Assembly (NCBI GenBank): GCA_020636105.1
Contig: JACJYL010000001.1
Span: 3,286,001-3,350,000 of the forward strand
Direction: 5' to 3'
DNA: 64,000 nucleotides
Source: Lewinellaceae bacterium
GTDB taxonomy: Bacteria; Bacteroidota; Bacteroidia; Chitinophagales; Saprospiraceae
This document shows, in pieces, positions 43,561 through 52,677 of this stretch. Positions within the stretch are counted from its first letter, which is position 1; each line of letters begins with the position of its first letter. The notes under the pieces are model-generated. The model saw nothing but the letters and a program-made list of their open reading frames with translations. It had not been told where the DNA came from and made no database searches. Both the position numbers and the translations under genes were made by a program.

Positions 43561-45012
43561 TTAATTCCTTCCGGAGCGATTGCTGCTGCTTTTGGAAGAA
43601 CTACTTTTGCTGCTTGAAGAAGAACTACTGCTTCGGCTGCTTCCTGAGCTACTGCTCCTTGAAGGAGAACTACTTCTGGCACTACTTCCTGAACTACTTC
43701 TGCTGGGAGCAGGAGAGCTGCTTCGGGTGCTGCTGCTGCTCCTTGACGGAGAGCTGCTTCTGGCTCCGCTGTTTGAAGAATTACTCCTGGAAGGCTGAGC
43801 TGAGCTGTTGCTACGGTTTCCCTTGGAAGAGGAACGCGTTTGAGGGGTATTCCTTTTAGTGGAAGGGCTGGTCGCTTTGGGAGCATTATTGCTTCTCTGA
43901 GGAGTTCTTGTAGCCGCAGGGGCTTCAGTTCTTCTCGCCGGGGCATCATAAGATGAACGGGAAGGCTGCTGCGGGGTGGTGGAAGGCCTGTTATTGTCTG
44001 TACCGTTATCCTTGATACGCTGCTGCGTAGCAGGAGAATTGGCCGGACGATCCGTAGTTCTTGCAGGCTCCTTAATAGTTCGTGGATCTTCAGTTCTGGT
44101 AGCAGGCGTATTTATTCTTCCGTTTACAGGATCTTTAGTTTCACGAGTGTTGATGACATCGCCGGAGTTGGCAGAACGTTCAGGTTCTGAAACCCGGGCT
44201 CTTGTTCTTTCCACATCAGGAGAAGTGCTCCGGACAGGATTGTTCGTAACATTCACGGGAGATTCGTTGCCAATAGAACGTACATTGGTCCTTGGCGCCA
44301 GGGCGCTTCCATTTGTCCTCGGTCCGTAGTATGTACCATTCCCGTCATTGTACAGATTATTTGTTGTACTAACGGTATTGTAATTATACCCTGCGCCCCA
44401 TGAAGGTGGGCAATAAACATTGGATCCGAAGTAGTTTCCGCCATAACCGCCATAATAATAATCATTGTAATAATAATTATTGTAGTAGCCATAATTGTTA
44501 TGGTTGTACCAGGAATTGTAATAACCCCATGGTCTGCTGTACCCGAAACCGTATCCACCCCATGAGTAATAGTTGTTGTAACGATTCCACCTTCTCCAGC
44601 TGCGGTAATCTCTGCGCCAACTGTTGTAGGAGTAATAATCGTCATAGATCAGGACGGTAACCCCGGGAGTCCAGTAAGGATCATAATAGGAAACATCAAC
44701 ATAACAAGGATCGAAGAAGTCGAATCCGTAGTAAGATCTGTTGAAACGACGAATTTTTGAAGAGTAATAATAATCATACCCATCGTTATCGTATTCACCA
44801 TCATCATAATACTCATCATCGTCATAGTAGTTGTCATTACTGGCGTATGAGTCGTTATTGTTGTTATTGTCATAACTGTCATAGCCGTAATTGTAAGCAT
44901 TCGCATCAGTATCCGGATCGTAATACAGATCGTCATACTGGGCCATCAAGCCGGAAGATCCTACAATTAACCAGGCGAATGCGAGCAGAATAGATAATTT
45001 CATATTTTTCAT
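43561..45012 (-). CDS. Low-complexity secreted protein: Tyr/Asn/Asp-rich then Ser/Arg-rich
   Basis: A 483-residue protein. A signal peptide is present at about 4-25 (LAFAWLIVGSSGLMAQ); the ATG at 45003 is an equally likely start. Residues 26-85 are rich in Asp, Asn and Tyr, 86-215 are Tyr, Arg and Trp-rich with Gly, about 215-350 are Pro/Thr/Arg-rich, and about 380-483 are almost entirely Ser with Arg and Pro (SSSARSSSPSRSSSSGSS). The C-terminus has no visible sorting domain. It is probably an exported, disordered or matrix protein. The Ser-rich part causes long open frames on the opposite strand, which I do not regard as genes. Confidence 0.75.
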   Translation of the reverse strand: MKNMKLSILLAFAWLIVGSSGLMAQYDDLYYDPDTDANAYNYGYDSYDNNNNNDSYASNDNYYDDDEYYDDGEYDNDGYDYYYSSKIRRFNRSYYGFDFFDPCYVDVSYYDPYWTPGVTVLIYDDYYSYNSWRRDYRSWRRWNRYNNYYSWGGYGFGYSRPWGYYNSWYNHNNYGYYNNYYYNDYYYGGYGGNYFGSNVYCPPSWGAGYNYNTVSTTNNLYNDGNGTYYGPRTNGSALAPRTNVRSIGNESPVNVTNNPVRSTSPDVERTRARVSEPERSANSGDVINTRETKDPVNGRINTPATRTEDPRTIKEPARTTDRPANSPATQQRIKDNGTDNNRPSTTPQQPSRSSYDAPARRTEAPAATRTPQRSNNAPKATSPSTKRNTPQTRSSSKGNRSNSSAQPSRSNSSNSGARSSSPSRSSSSTRSSSPAPSRSSSGSSARSSSPSRSSSSGSSRSSSSSSSSKSSSSKSSSNRSGRN

Positions 45013-45242
45013 AACATTGTATTATTTGTAATTACTGTGGTTCTCTTACAGCTTACAAGCCGTAATTTATTACATTTGTGGCTCATTTTTAGTTAAAAAG
45101 AGCTTAAAGTCTTTTTTTGTTGCGTTAAAGTCCTTCTTCAAGAGGCTTTAACTACTGTTAAGACTATTTCAGTCTCAATAAGTTACAACAATTTGGGCAC
45201 TATTTCAAGCAATTTTGTGTTAAAAAGCGTTAAAAGAGACTC

Positions 45243-46709
45243 ATGTCAAAAGAAATCACAAGCAGGAGCGAAGATTACGCTCAATGGTACATCGATATCG
45301 TAAAAAAAGCGAAGCTGGCAGAAAACTCCGCAGTACGAGGATGTATGGTTATTCGTCCTTATGGTTTTGCTATTTGGGAAAACATGCGAGATCAACTGGA
45401 CAGAATGTTTAAGGAAACGGGACACGTCAATGCGTATTTCCCTTTGTTCATTCCCAAAAGCTTTTTGAGTAAAGAAGCAGAGCATGTGGAGGGATTTGCC
45501 AAAGAATGCGCCGTGGTCACCCATCACCGCCTGATGCAGGATCCGGATGGACCGGGGCTTATTGTTGACCCTACTGCTAAACTGGAAGAAGAACTCATTG
45601 TCCGCCCGACTTCAGAAACCATTATCTGGAACACTTACCGGGACTGGATCAAATCATATCGGGATCTGCCATTGCTGATCAATCAATGGGCCAATGTAGT
45701 CCGTTGGGAGATGAGAACCCGTTTGTTTTTGCGTACCGCTGAGTTTCTCTGGCAGGAAGGCCATACGGCGCATTCCACCCGTGAAGAAGCGATCGAGGAA
45801 ACGATAAAAATGCAGGGCGTTTATGCTCAGTTTGCGGAGGAATATATGGCCATGCCGGTTATCAAAGGCATAAAATCCGCCAATGAAAGGTTTGCCGGTG
45901 CCGAAGAAACCTACACCATCGAAGCGCTTATGCAGGATGGAAAGGCGCTTCAGTCAGGCACTTCACACTTTCTCGGTCAGAATTTTGCCAGGGCCTTCGA
46001 CGTGAAGTTCCTCAATAAAGACAACCAGGAAGAATTGGTTTGGGCTACCTCGTGGGGGCTTTCCACCCGTATGATGGGTGCCCTCATTATGACCCATTCC
46101 GATGACCAGGGATTGGTCATTCCACCAAAACTGGCTCCTGTACAGGTGGTCATCGTTCCGATTCCAAAACCAGGTCCTGAGATCAATGAAGCTGCGGAAA
46201 AGATCATGGCGGAATTGAAAGCCAAAGGCATCCGCGTGGAGTTCGATACCGATGATCAAAAACGTCCGGGTTTTAAATTTGCCGAGCATGAACTGCGGGG
46301 CGTTCCTGTAAGATTGGGCATCGGTATGCGTGATCTCGAAAAAGGAGTGGTGGAAGTGGCACGCCGGGATACGAAAGATAAAGCTTCGCAGCCTTTGGAG
46401 GGTATTGCCGATCATATAAGCCACCTGCTGGACGAGATTCAGAGCAACCTCTACAACCGGGCCCTGAAATACCGGGAAGAACATACCACTCCGGTGGATA
46501 CTTTTGAGGAATTTAAGGATGTGCTGGAGAACAAGGGAGGTTTTGTGGAAGCCCACTGGGACGGCACTACAGAAACTGAATTGAAGATCAAGGAACTCAC
46601 CAAGGCTACCATCCGGTGTATTCCGAACGATGTGAAAATGGAAGCCGGAAAGTGCATTTTGACAGGTAATCCTTCCAAATGCAGGGTGTTGTTTGCCAAA
46701 GCATATTGA
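45243..46709 (+). CDS. proS: Prolyl-tRNA synthetase, short (archaeal/eukaryotic-like) form
   Basis: A 488-residue class II synthetase. It lacks the YbaK-like editing insertion and ends with the zinc-type C-terminal region GKCILTGNPSKCRVLFAKAY, the ProS type 3 form found in Bacteroidota, some Thermus/Deinococcus and archaea. Motif 2 is RWEMRTRLFLRTAEFLWQEG at 154-173; PTSETIIWN is at 122-130. It starts MSKEITSRSEDYAQWY. It charges tRNA-Pro and stands alone with respect to its neighbours. Confidence 0.96.
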   Translation: MSKEITSRSEDYAQWYIDIVKKAKLAENSAVRGCMVIRPYGFAIWENMRDQLDRMFKETGHVNAYFPLFIPKSFLSKEAEHVEGFAKECAVVTHHRLMQDPDGPGLIVDPTAKLEEELIVRPTSETIIWNTYRDWIKSYRDLPLLINQWANVVRWEMRTRLFLRTAEFLWQEGHTAHSTREEAIEETIKMQGVYAQFAEEYMAMPVIKGIKSANERFAGAEETYTIEALMQDGKALQSGTSHFLGQNFARAFDVKFLNKDNQEELVWATSWGLSTRMMGALIMTHSDDQGLVIPPKLAPVQVVIVPIPKPGPEINEAAEKIMAELKAKGIRVEFDTDDQKRPGFKFAEHELRGVPVRLGIGMRDLEKGVVEVARRDTKDKASQPLEGIADHISHLLDEIQSNLYNRALKYREEHTTPVDTFEEFKDVLENKGGFVEAHWDGTTETELKIKELTKATIRCIPNDVKMEAGKCILTGNPSKCRVLFAKAY

Positions 46710-47082
46710 TCATTAAGCAGTCCGTAAATCTGTAAAATTCAGGACCGCATAATCAGAACGATTTTTCCGGGCATTGCCAACATCAGATGTAAAGGCAATG
46801 CCCGTGAAAATTTACGCTCAGTTCTTATCCGTTTAATCTGTTATATCAGTGTTCCGTCTTTTTTACAAAGCCCATCTTTTTCCTTACTGGAAAACAAAAG
46901 TAATGTGGTAAAAACATGAGTCATCCAAAAGGTACTTTTCCCTGCTTTAATAAAAATATTTCATAAAAAGCTCAAAAAAATGTCACATTTGCGGTTTCCG
47001 GGGCTTATATAGGGGTAAGAGTATGTTGCGATTTACAAATACTAATCCTCAAAGGGAGGTCAACTAAAAAACATAAATTTCA
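46710..47082. other. Intergenic region between proS and comM
   Basis: 373 nt without a believable gene. It contains an 11-bp hairpin at 46768-46804 (CGGGCATTGCC/GGCAATGCCCG, 15-nt loop) without a T-run, possibly the 3' end of the proS mRNA. CATGAGTCATCC at 46915-46926 matches the left motif of the dispersed repeat. CACATTTG near 46985 is one base off the -7 consensus and could serve comM. Confidence 0.5.
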
Positions 47083-48639
47083 ATGTTAGTAAAAACCTTT
47101 GCCAGCGCCGTACAGGGGGTAGATGCCCGGACAATTACCGTAGAAGTCAATACCGGTGGGTTTGTAGCTGCCGGAAAGAATTTTTATGACCTGGTAGGTC
47201 TTCCTGATAACGCCGTCAAAGAAGGTTTTCAGCGCATCGAAGCGGCCATCAATAACGTGGGCTACCGGATGCAGCGGGTCAAAACAGTCGTCAATCTCGC
47301 TCCGGCAGATATTCGCAAAGAAGGTTCCGCTTACGATTTGCCCATCGCCATCGCCGTATTGGCCGGCACCGGGCAAATTGCCTCGGACCAGCTCGACCAG
47401 TACATCCTTATGGGGGAATTATCCTTGGACGGCAGCCTACGCCCCATCAAAGGGGCCTTACCCATCGCCATCCAGGTGTTAAAGGAAAAATTCAAAGGCT
47501 TTATTCTTCCCAAACAAAACGCCAGGGAAGCGGCCATCGTCAATAATATTGAAGTTTACGGGGTGGAAAGTCTGAAGGAAGCCGCCCTGTTCCTCAACGG
47601 GGAACTCCAGCTCAAACCGGTTCATGTCGATACGCGCGAAGAATTTTTCGACAACCAGAATGTTTACGATGTCGATTTTTCGGATGTCAAAGGCCAGGAA
47701 AACATCAAACGAGCCCTGGAGATCTCTGCCGCCGGAGGCCATAATGCCATTCTCATCGGTCCTCCCGGAGCGGGAAAGACCATGCTGGCCCGCCGGTTTC
47801 CGACCATCCTGCCCGCCCTCAACCTTTACGAATCCCTGGAAACCACGAAAATACATTCCGTAGCCGGCCTATTGCCTCAAAATGCAGCCCTGGTGACCAC
47901 TCGTCCCTTCCGCGCTCCGCACCACACCATTAGTGATGTCGCTCTTGTCGGCGGAGGTTCCAACCCTCACCCTGGTGAAATTTCCCTCGCCCATAACGGC
48001 GTACTATTCCTGGACGAATTGCCGGAATTCAAAAGAACGGTGCTCGAGGTACTGAGGCAACCCATGGAAGAACGCAAGGTGACCATTTCCCGCGCAAAGG
48101 TATCCGTCGATTACCCTGCCAATTTTATGCTCATCGCTTCCATGAACCCCTGTCCATGTGGATACCATAATCATCCCGACAAAGACTGTGTGTGCAGCCC
48201 CAATATTGTGAGCCGTTATCTGAATAGAATATCCGGGCCTTTACTGGACAGGATCGATCTCCACGTGGAAGTGACCCCGGTGAGTTTTGATGAATTGTCG
48301 AGCATGGATCGTCCGGTGGAAAGCAGTAAAGACATCATGCAACGTGTGCTTAGGGCACGTGAGATACAGGAAGAAAGATTCAAAGATATTAAAGACATCT
48401 ACAGCAACGCCCAGATGCCCAGCCGCATGGTGCGGGAAGTTTGCCAGGTAGATCAGGCCGGAACGATATTGATTAAAAAGGCGATGGAAAAACTGCAACT
48501 TTCAGCGAGAGCTTACGACCGGATATTAAAAGTCGCCCGCACAGCAGCGGACCTGAACGGTAAAAAAGATGTTTTAATAGAACATTTGGCGGAAGCCATT
48601 CATTTTAGGAGTTTGGATCGGGAGAATTGGGTGGGGTAG
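47083..48639 (+). CDS. comM: YifB/ComM family Mg-chelatase-like AAA+ ATPase
   Basis: A 518-residue protein with an N-terminal Lon-protease-like domain (1-170), Walker A GPPGAGKT at 226-233, a Mg-chelatase AAA+ domain and a C-terminal helical domain with YDRILKVARTAADLNGK. The zinc-type cysteine loop NPCPCGYHNHPDKDCVCSP is a feature of the family. ComM is a hexameric helicase that drives branch migration in natural transformation; in Bacteroidota the link to competence is inferred. comF at 6826 is the other competence-type gene. Confidence 0.94.
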   Translation: MLVKTFASAVQGVDARTITVEVNTGGFVAAGKNFYDLVGLPDNAVKEGFQRIEAAINNVGYRMQRVKTVVNLAPADIRKEGSAYDLPIAIAVLAGTGQIASDQLDQYILMGELSLDGSLRPIKGALPIAIQVLKEKFKGFILPKQNAREAAIVNNIEVYGVESLKEAALFLNGELQLKPVHVDTREEFFDNQNVYDVDFSDVKGQENIKRALEISAAGGHNAILIGPPGAGKTMLARRFPTILPALNLYESLETTKIHSVAGLLPQNAALVTTRPFRAPHHTISDVALVGGGSNPHPGEISLAHNGVLFLDELPEFKRTVLEVLRQPMEERKVTISRAKVSVDYPANFMLIASMNPCPCGYHNHPDKDCVCSPNIVSRYLNRISGPLLDRIDLHVEVTPVSFDELSSMDRPVESSKDIMQRVLRAREIQEERFKDIKDIYSNAQMPSRMVREVCQVDQAGTILIKKAMEKLQLSARAYDRILKVARTAADLNGKKDVLIEHLAEAIHFRSLDRENWVG

Positions 48640-48666
48640 CGTCGACTTTAGTCGGCAGGCTTTTTT

Positions 48667-48753
48667 CTCCGACAAGGCATCGCCTTGTGAAAATTACCTT
48701 AAGGTTTTGCCTTAGGTTGGGTGAATGGGGGGCAAGGCGAAACCTTGTCGGAG
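48667..48753. repeat. Inverted repeat downstream of comM
   Basis: Arms at 48667-48687 and 48733-48753 (CTCCGACAAGG..CGCCTTG) pair over 21 nt with two mismatches. The 45-nt middle contains AAGGTTTTGCCTTAGG. The rest of the 313-nt gap 48640-48952 holds no gene; the promoter of the next gene (about 48909) follows. Confidence 0.65.
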
Positions 48754-48908
48754 AGGAGCTGATCTGATGTCCGAAGCACACCTCCTAAAAATAAAAAATC
48801 GATTGTGAAATCTTCTGGCTTCAATTCAATACGCTTATCTCAGGCCGTCACCGATTAATAGACAGCCTTTTGTATTTATCGGCTATTTCAATGATAATGA
48901 AATATTTA

Positions 48909-48916
48909 TAAATTTG
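48909..48916 (+). promoter_or_regulatory. Promoter -7 element of the ELWxxDGT-type T9SS gene
   Basis: TAAATTTG matches TAnnTTTG and lies about 36 nt before the ATG at 48953 (position uncertain by 1 nt). No TTG is found at the ideal spacing. Confidence 0.5.
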
Positions 48917-48952
48917 CAGCTCAGAATTTTTCAAATAACTAAAATATACCCA

Positions 48953-50497
48953 ATGAGAAAATTGACTTTTACACTTTTTCTGTTTGTTTTAATCAACCTC
49001 GCCAATGGACAGACCTGGACACAGCTGGCCGAGATCACGGTGGGTAGTCCTACCAGCCCGGGCGGTTTGGGACAGGTATTTTTGGGAAAAGTAATGAGCG
49101 ACGGCAACCTGTATTTCAGAGGCTCCGAAAACGGCTCCCGCAAAGCGATCTGGAAAACCGACGGTACCGTGGCTGGTACGAATAAAGTAGTTGAGGAAGC
49201 CAATGCCTTCGGATACAACTGGGATCAAATATTTATGACTGAAGTCGGTGTTTTGATCAACGAAGATGATGTCTGGAAAATACTTCATCCCGGCAATCCT
49301 TCTTTTACAAACGTAAGCGGATTACCTGCAGAATCCATTCACCGTATTTCCAGAAGTACCGATGATGCCTACTTTGTAACGACACAAAGAGATGGTCAAT
49401 ATATTTTGCATGCTGCCAACAGTACCTTAACCAGTTTTACGGAAATTGGTGCTTTTCATCCTGTAGCGAATTTCATGGAGTTGTTTGCCGGAACGGAAGC
49501 AGCCATCATATTCAGTACGGATGCTTTTGTTAGTGATGCTCCTATGGTTTATTGGAGAAATTCCGGAGAAATGCAAAGTATTGGAGATTACTTGTCATCC
49601 CTGTCATTGACGCTGAATACTTTCACCTATGGGTATATCTACGATAAGTTCATGTTTGTTTCTTTTAAAGATGATAGCAATTTCTTCCAACACAAGGTCA
49701 TTGATATGAGCACCGGAGAGGTGGAGGATTTTCAGTTTATCAGAGATCCGCTGGCTTATTATGAGTACGATGGTAAACTGATTGTGGTGACCGAGCGGGA
49801 GGTGGTATCCTTTGATCCGGCTACAATGATGCACGAGGAGCTGTTTGATGATATTTACCCTTTTACAGTGAGCACTATCAACGGCGATAAGATGTATTGC
49901 ATTGGTGAAACAGATGATAATCAGCAGAATGTGCTGGAGGTTGATCTTGCCAACGGAACAACTGCCTTTTTGGAGGGCGCTACGATCGGCAGTTTCTTCT
50001 ATAACTGTAAAATGCTCTGGCACGAAAATGAATTTTATTACTTGTCCAGAGGAGATTATACTAAATTGATGAAGTATGATTTTAATACCAATGAGCCTGT
50101 TGAAGTCTATTCATTGTCTGAAACAACCGGAGCTACGATTGGACACGCTCTGGAAGCGGTAAATGGTGAATTGGTCGTCAGTATCCGCGAGGGTTTTATT
50201 CAGCATGAATTGTATGTGTCGGGCGATGGTGGTGTGTCAAGCACTTCGAATCCGATCACCAAAAACCTTGATGTGTATCCTACGGTTGCCAACGAATCTA
50301 TTTCCCTGAGTACGACGGAGGAGTTGGATTTTTTCTATGGTGTTGAGGTGACCATTTTTGATCACCTGGGGCAGGTTGTCAATGTGTTGAATATTAATAG
50401 CAATAACATCGATATTGCCAACATGCCTGCCGGTATATACGTAGGGATTATTAAATCGAAAGGTGAGGGTTATAAGTTTCGTTTTGTGAAGGAATAG
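48953..50497 (+). CDS. T9SS-exported protein with ELWxxDGT-like repeat
   Basis: A 514-residue protein starting MRKLTFTLFLF; an upstream TTG start at 48914 would overlap the -7 element and is less likely. The signal peptide is at about 1-20 (INLANGQ). IWKTDGTVAGTNKVV near residue 60-75 is a degenerate ELWxxDGTxxGT repeat, and the middle is beta-propeller-like. The last 80 residues are a T9SS type A sorting domain (LDVYPTVANESISL, VTIFDHLGQVVNV, MPAGIYVGIIKSKG, FRFVKE). Probably an exported surface or secreted protein of unknown function. Confidence 0.85.
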   Translation: MRKLTFTLFLFVLINLANGQTWTQLAEITVGSPTSPGGLGQVFLGKVMSDGNLYFRGSENGSRKAIWKTDGTVAGTNKVVEEANAFGYNWDQIFMTEVGVLINEDDVWKILHPGNPSFTNVSGLPAESIHRISRSTDDAYFVTTQRDGQYILHAANSTLTSFTEIGAFHPVANFMELFAGTEAAIIFSTDAFVSDAPMVYWRNSGEMQSIGDYLSSLSLTLNTFTYGYIYDKFMFVSFKDDSNFFQHKVIDMSTGEVEDFQFIRDPLAYYEYDGKLIVVTEREVVSFDPATMMHEELFDDIYPFTVSTINGDKMYCIGETDDNQQNVLEVDLANGTTAFLEGATIGSFFYNCKMLWHENEFYYLSRGDYTKLMKYDFNTNEPVEVYSLSETTGATIGHALEAVNGELVVSIREGFIQHELYVSGDGGVSSTSNPITKNLDVYPTVANESISLSTTEELDFFYGVEVTIFDHLGQVVNVLNINSNNIDIANMPAGIYVGIIKSKGEGYKFRFVKE

Positions 50498-50533
50498 TAT
50501 CCGTTATTCGTAAAGTAGATTTCGTTTTGAAAC

Positions 50534-50587
50534 CATATGAGTCATCCTGAATTTCATCTAATCAGATTAAATTCGGGATGTCTCATG
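50534..50587. repeat. Inverted repeat built from the CATGAGTCATCC motif
   Basis: The left arm CATATGAGTCATCCTGAATTT (50534-50554) and the right arm AAATTCGGGATGTCTCATG (50569-50587) can pair with a few mismatches. Each arm is a version of the motif that opens the dispersed repeat at 1-90 and 41356. It lies between the convergent genes ending at 50497 and 50618 and may help end both transcripts. Confidence 0.7.
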
Positions 50588-50617
50588 TTTGTTTTAAATA
50601 AGTCAGATACCCTTGGA

Positions 50618-51847
50618 TCAACGGTTATTTTTATCACACCTCAACTCCAAACACGTGACCTCCGGCCGCATTCCCAACCTCCCCGGAAAACCCAACCAAC
50701 CCAGCCCGCGGGTCACATAAAGGTATTGCCCGCCTTGTTCGTACAACCCGGCCCAGTGTTCGTATTTGTATTTGATGGGGCTCCATTTACGGTTTTTCAG
50801 GTCAATACCTGCCTGCATCCCATGGGTATGCCCAGAAAGGGTAAGGGCGATATTCGTATCGTGGATCACCTCCTCCTTCCAGTGGGTAGGATCGTGGGAC
50901 AATAGTATTTTAAAGGGAATATTAAGGATGTCCTTTAGCGCTTTTTTCAGGTTGCCGTATTGTTTGAAGGGAGGGTGCCCCCAGTTTTCCACTCCCGCGA
51001 TGGCGATCTTTGCGCCTTCTTTTTCGATCACCTCCGCCTCATTTAACAACAAGCTGAAGCCTGTTTTTTTAAAAAAATATTTTATCTCCTCAAAATTTTC
51101 GGCCTTGGCCTCATCAGATTCCCATTGGGAATAATCGCCATAGTCATGATTCCCTAAAACGGCATATTTACCTCTTTTGGCAGACAATTGGTACAAGGTA
51201 CTTTCCCAGCCTTTTAACTCCCAGGCGAAGTTATTCACCAGGTCGCCGGTAAAAAAAATGAAGTCGGGCTCCAGCTGATTGATGATTCTGATGGCCCGGT
51301 CCAGGATGTGGTAGCGGTAATTGAAACTGCCCAGGTGGAGGTCAGAAATATGGACGATCCGGAGTCCGTTAAATGGTTTGGGGAGATCCTCAAATTCGAC
51401 CTTTAAACGATGTACCTTAAAGCGATACAAGGTTCTGAAAATCCCGTTAATGATGACAAAAAAGGGTAAAAACCCAAACAAAACACCGGCGACAGGCACG
51501 ACGATCAGCGAGCCTGCTTTGGAAAGAACCGATTGGGAAAGGTAGAGTATCGTGATGGCCAAAACAAAAATAAATTTCGGGAGGAAGGAAGAAACCGTAA
51601 GTCCGTATAGGGAAGAGATCCAAAAATATTTTCGTTGGACGGGAATCCTGTTCATCCTTATTTTTAAAAGCAGGATGGAGGTAATGAGTCCCGCCGAAAA
51701 AGTCCAGAAGGTTATAAAAATGCCATTTTTTGCCCAGGGTGGAAAAGGTTGAATGATGTCTTTCAGCCAATAGAATGCAAAGGTATCGACCAATAAAATG
51801 CAAACGCATAAAAGAAGAATGGTGTAAAGCGGGAACGATCGCATCAT
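50618..51847 (-). CDS. Membrane-anchored metallophosphoesterase
   Basis: A 409-residue protein with about four N-terminal membrane helices (residues 8-28, 42-60, 90-106, 116-140) and a cytoplasmic calcineurin-like phosphoesterase domain. Metal ligands appear as SDLHLG (168-173), GDLVNN (201-206), GNHDYG (232-237), LLSHDP and LSGHTHG, in the family order. It resembles YkuE/YaeI-type phosphoesterases. The upstream CDP-alcohol phosphotransferase ends 4 nt before its start, pointing to a shared role in lipid or phospholipid metabolism. The substrate is unproven. Confidence 0.87.
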   Translation of the reverse strand: MMRSFPLYTILLLCVCILLVDTFAFYWLKDIIQPFPPWAKNGIFITFWTFSAGLITSILLLKIRMNRIPVQRKYFWISSLYGLTVSSFLPKFIFVLAITILYLSQSVLSKAGSLIVVPVAGVLFGFLPFFVIINGIFRTLYRFKVHRLKVEFEDLPKPFNGLRIVHISDLHLGSFNYRYHILDRAIRIINQLEPDFIFFTGDLVNNFAWELKGWESTLYQLSAKRGKYAVLGNHDYGDYSQWESDEAKAENFEEIKYFFKKTGFSLLLNEAEVIEKEGAKIAIAGVENWGHPPFKQYGNLKKALKDILNIPFKILLSHDPTHWKEEVIHDTNIALTLSGHTHGMQAGIDLKNRKWSPIKYKYEHWAGLYEQGGQYLYVTRGLGWLGFPGRLGMRPEVTCLELRCDKNNR

Positions 51848-51851
51848 GGAT

Positions 51852-52457
51852 TTAGGATTTTTTTAGTTTTTCTTCTTTTTTTAACCTTCGTTTATCCCTC
51901 AGCGCCCAATAAATGCCTTTCACTCCGGTCACCCAGTTGTCATACATAAAAATGAGGATGATCTCTTCTATGGTTTCCAGGACCCCTAAAATGATCATCA
52001 CGTAAAACAACCAGTAAAGCGGTCCGAAAAACAATAACCAAAGAAAGAAAACCCCTTGTGTTATAGCCGACAATTTGGCCAGGTAGGTATGGAAGGCGGT
52101 TGCTTTACCGTACTTTCCAAAGGCGATGAGCATTTGAATGATGTACGGGAAAAAAACCAACAGCATCAGGAGATAATTTTCCTTAATGAAGCCGAATTCA
52201 AAAACCAATAAACCTGCCACCGCTACAGAAAAGGTTACCTGATCACCCAGTGAATCCAATTGCGAACCCCTTGGGCTGGTGATCTTCAATTTACGGGCGA
52301 TAAACCCGTCGAGCATATCCGTACTATAACTTATGAGTAAGCACCAGGTGAAAAGTTCTCTTTGGCCCAGCCATAATAATACCAGCAGAAAGGGAGCCGA
52401 AGCCACCCGGTAAAATGAAATCCAATCTGCTATGTTATAATTCTTAAACGTCAGCAT
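51852..52457 (-). CDS. CDP-alcohol phosphatidyltransferase family protein
   Basis: A 201-residue membrane enzyme of phospholipid synthesis. The family motif is complete: Asp47-x2-Asp50-Gly51-x2-Ala54-Arg55 ... Gly64-x3-Asp68-x3-Asp72 (DMLDGFIARKLKITSPRGSQ is its first part). Five to six hydrophobic segments are seen. It moves a phosphoalcohol from CDP-alcohol to a second alcohol; the substrate, such as glycerol 3-phosphate for phosphatidylglycerol synthesis, cannot be fixed. It is co-transcribed with the phosphoesterase downstream. Confidence 0.9.
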   Translation of the reverse strand: MLTFKNYNIADWISFYRVASAPFLLVLLWLGQRELFTWCLLISYSTDMLDGFIARKLKITSPRGSQLDSLGDQVTFSVAVAGLLVFEFGFIKENYLLMLLVFFPYIIQMLIAFGKYGKATAFHTYLAKLSAITQGVFFLWLLFFGPLYWLFYVMIILGVLETIEEIILIFMYDNWVTGVKGIYWALRDKRRLKKEEKLKKS

Positions 52458-52638
52458 AATGCTCCCTTTTTTGATAAAAATGGTGTGTCCGGTATATTGC
52501 AGATTTTCGATTGGGTGCCGTGAAGAGCTGAACTATAATATTAACGTTTTTTAAAATTTTTGCCTTCCTTTTTTACCTTTAAATTTACGGTCTTTTTAGA
52601 TCATTTGCCCGCCATTTTTATGAATCAACAAATTTAAA

Positions 52639-52646
52639 TACCTTTG
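52639..52646 (+). promoter_or_regulatory. Promoter -7 element of the exonuclease III gene
   Basis: TACCTTTG matches TAnnTTTG and lies 31 nt before the GTG start at 52678. Confidence 0.55.
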
Positions 52647-52677
52647 GAACGCTTCAATATTTAAAAAAAAGATAACA

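Noticed and set aside
43557..44329. Long antisense frames over the Ser-rich protein, rich in Leu, Glu and Cys
   Set aside because: They are created by repetitive Ser codons read from the other strand.
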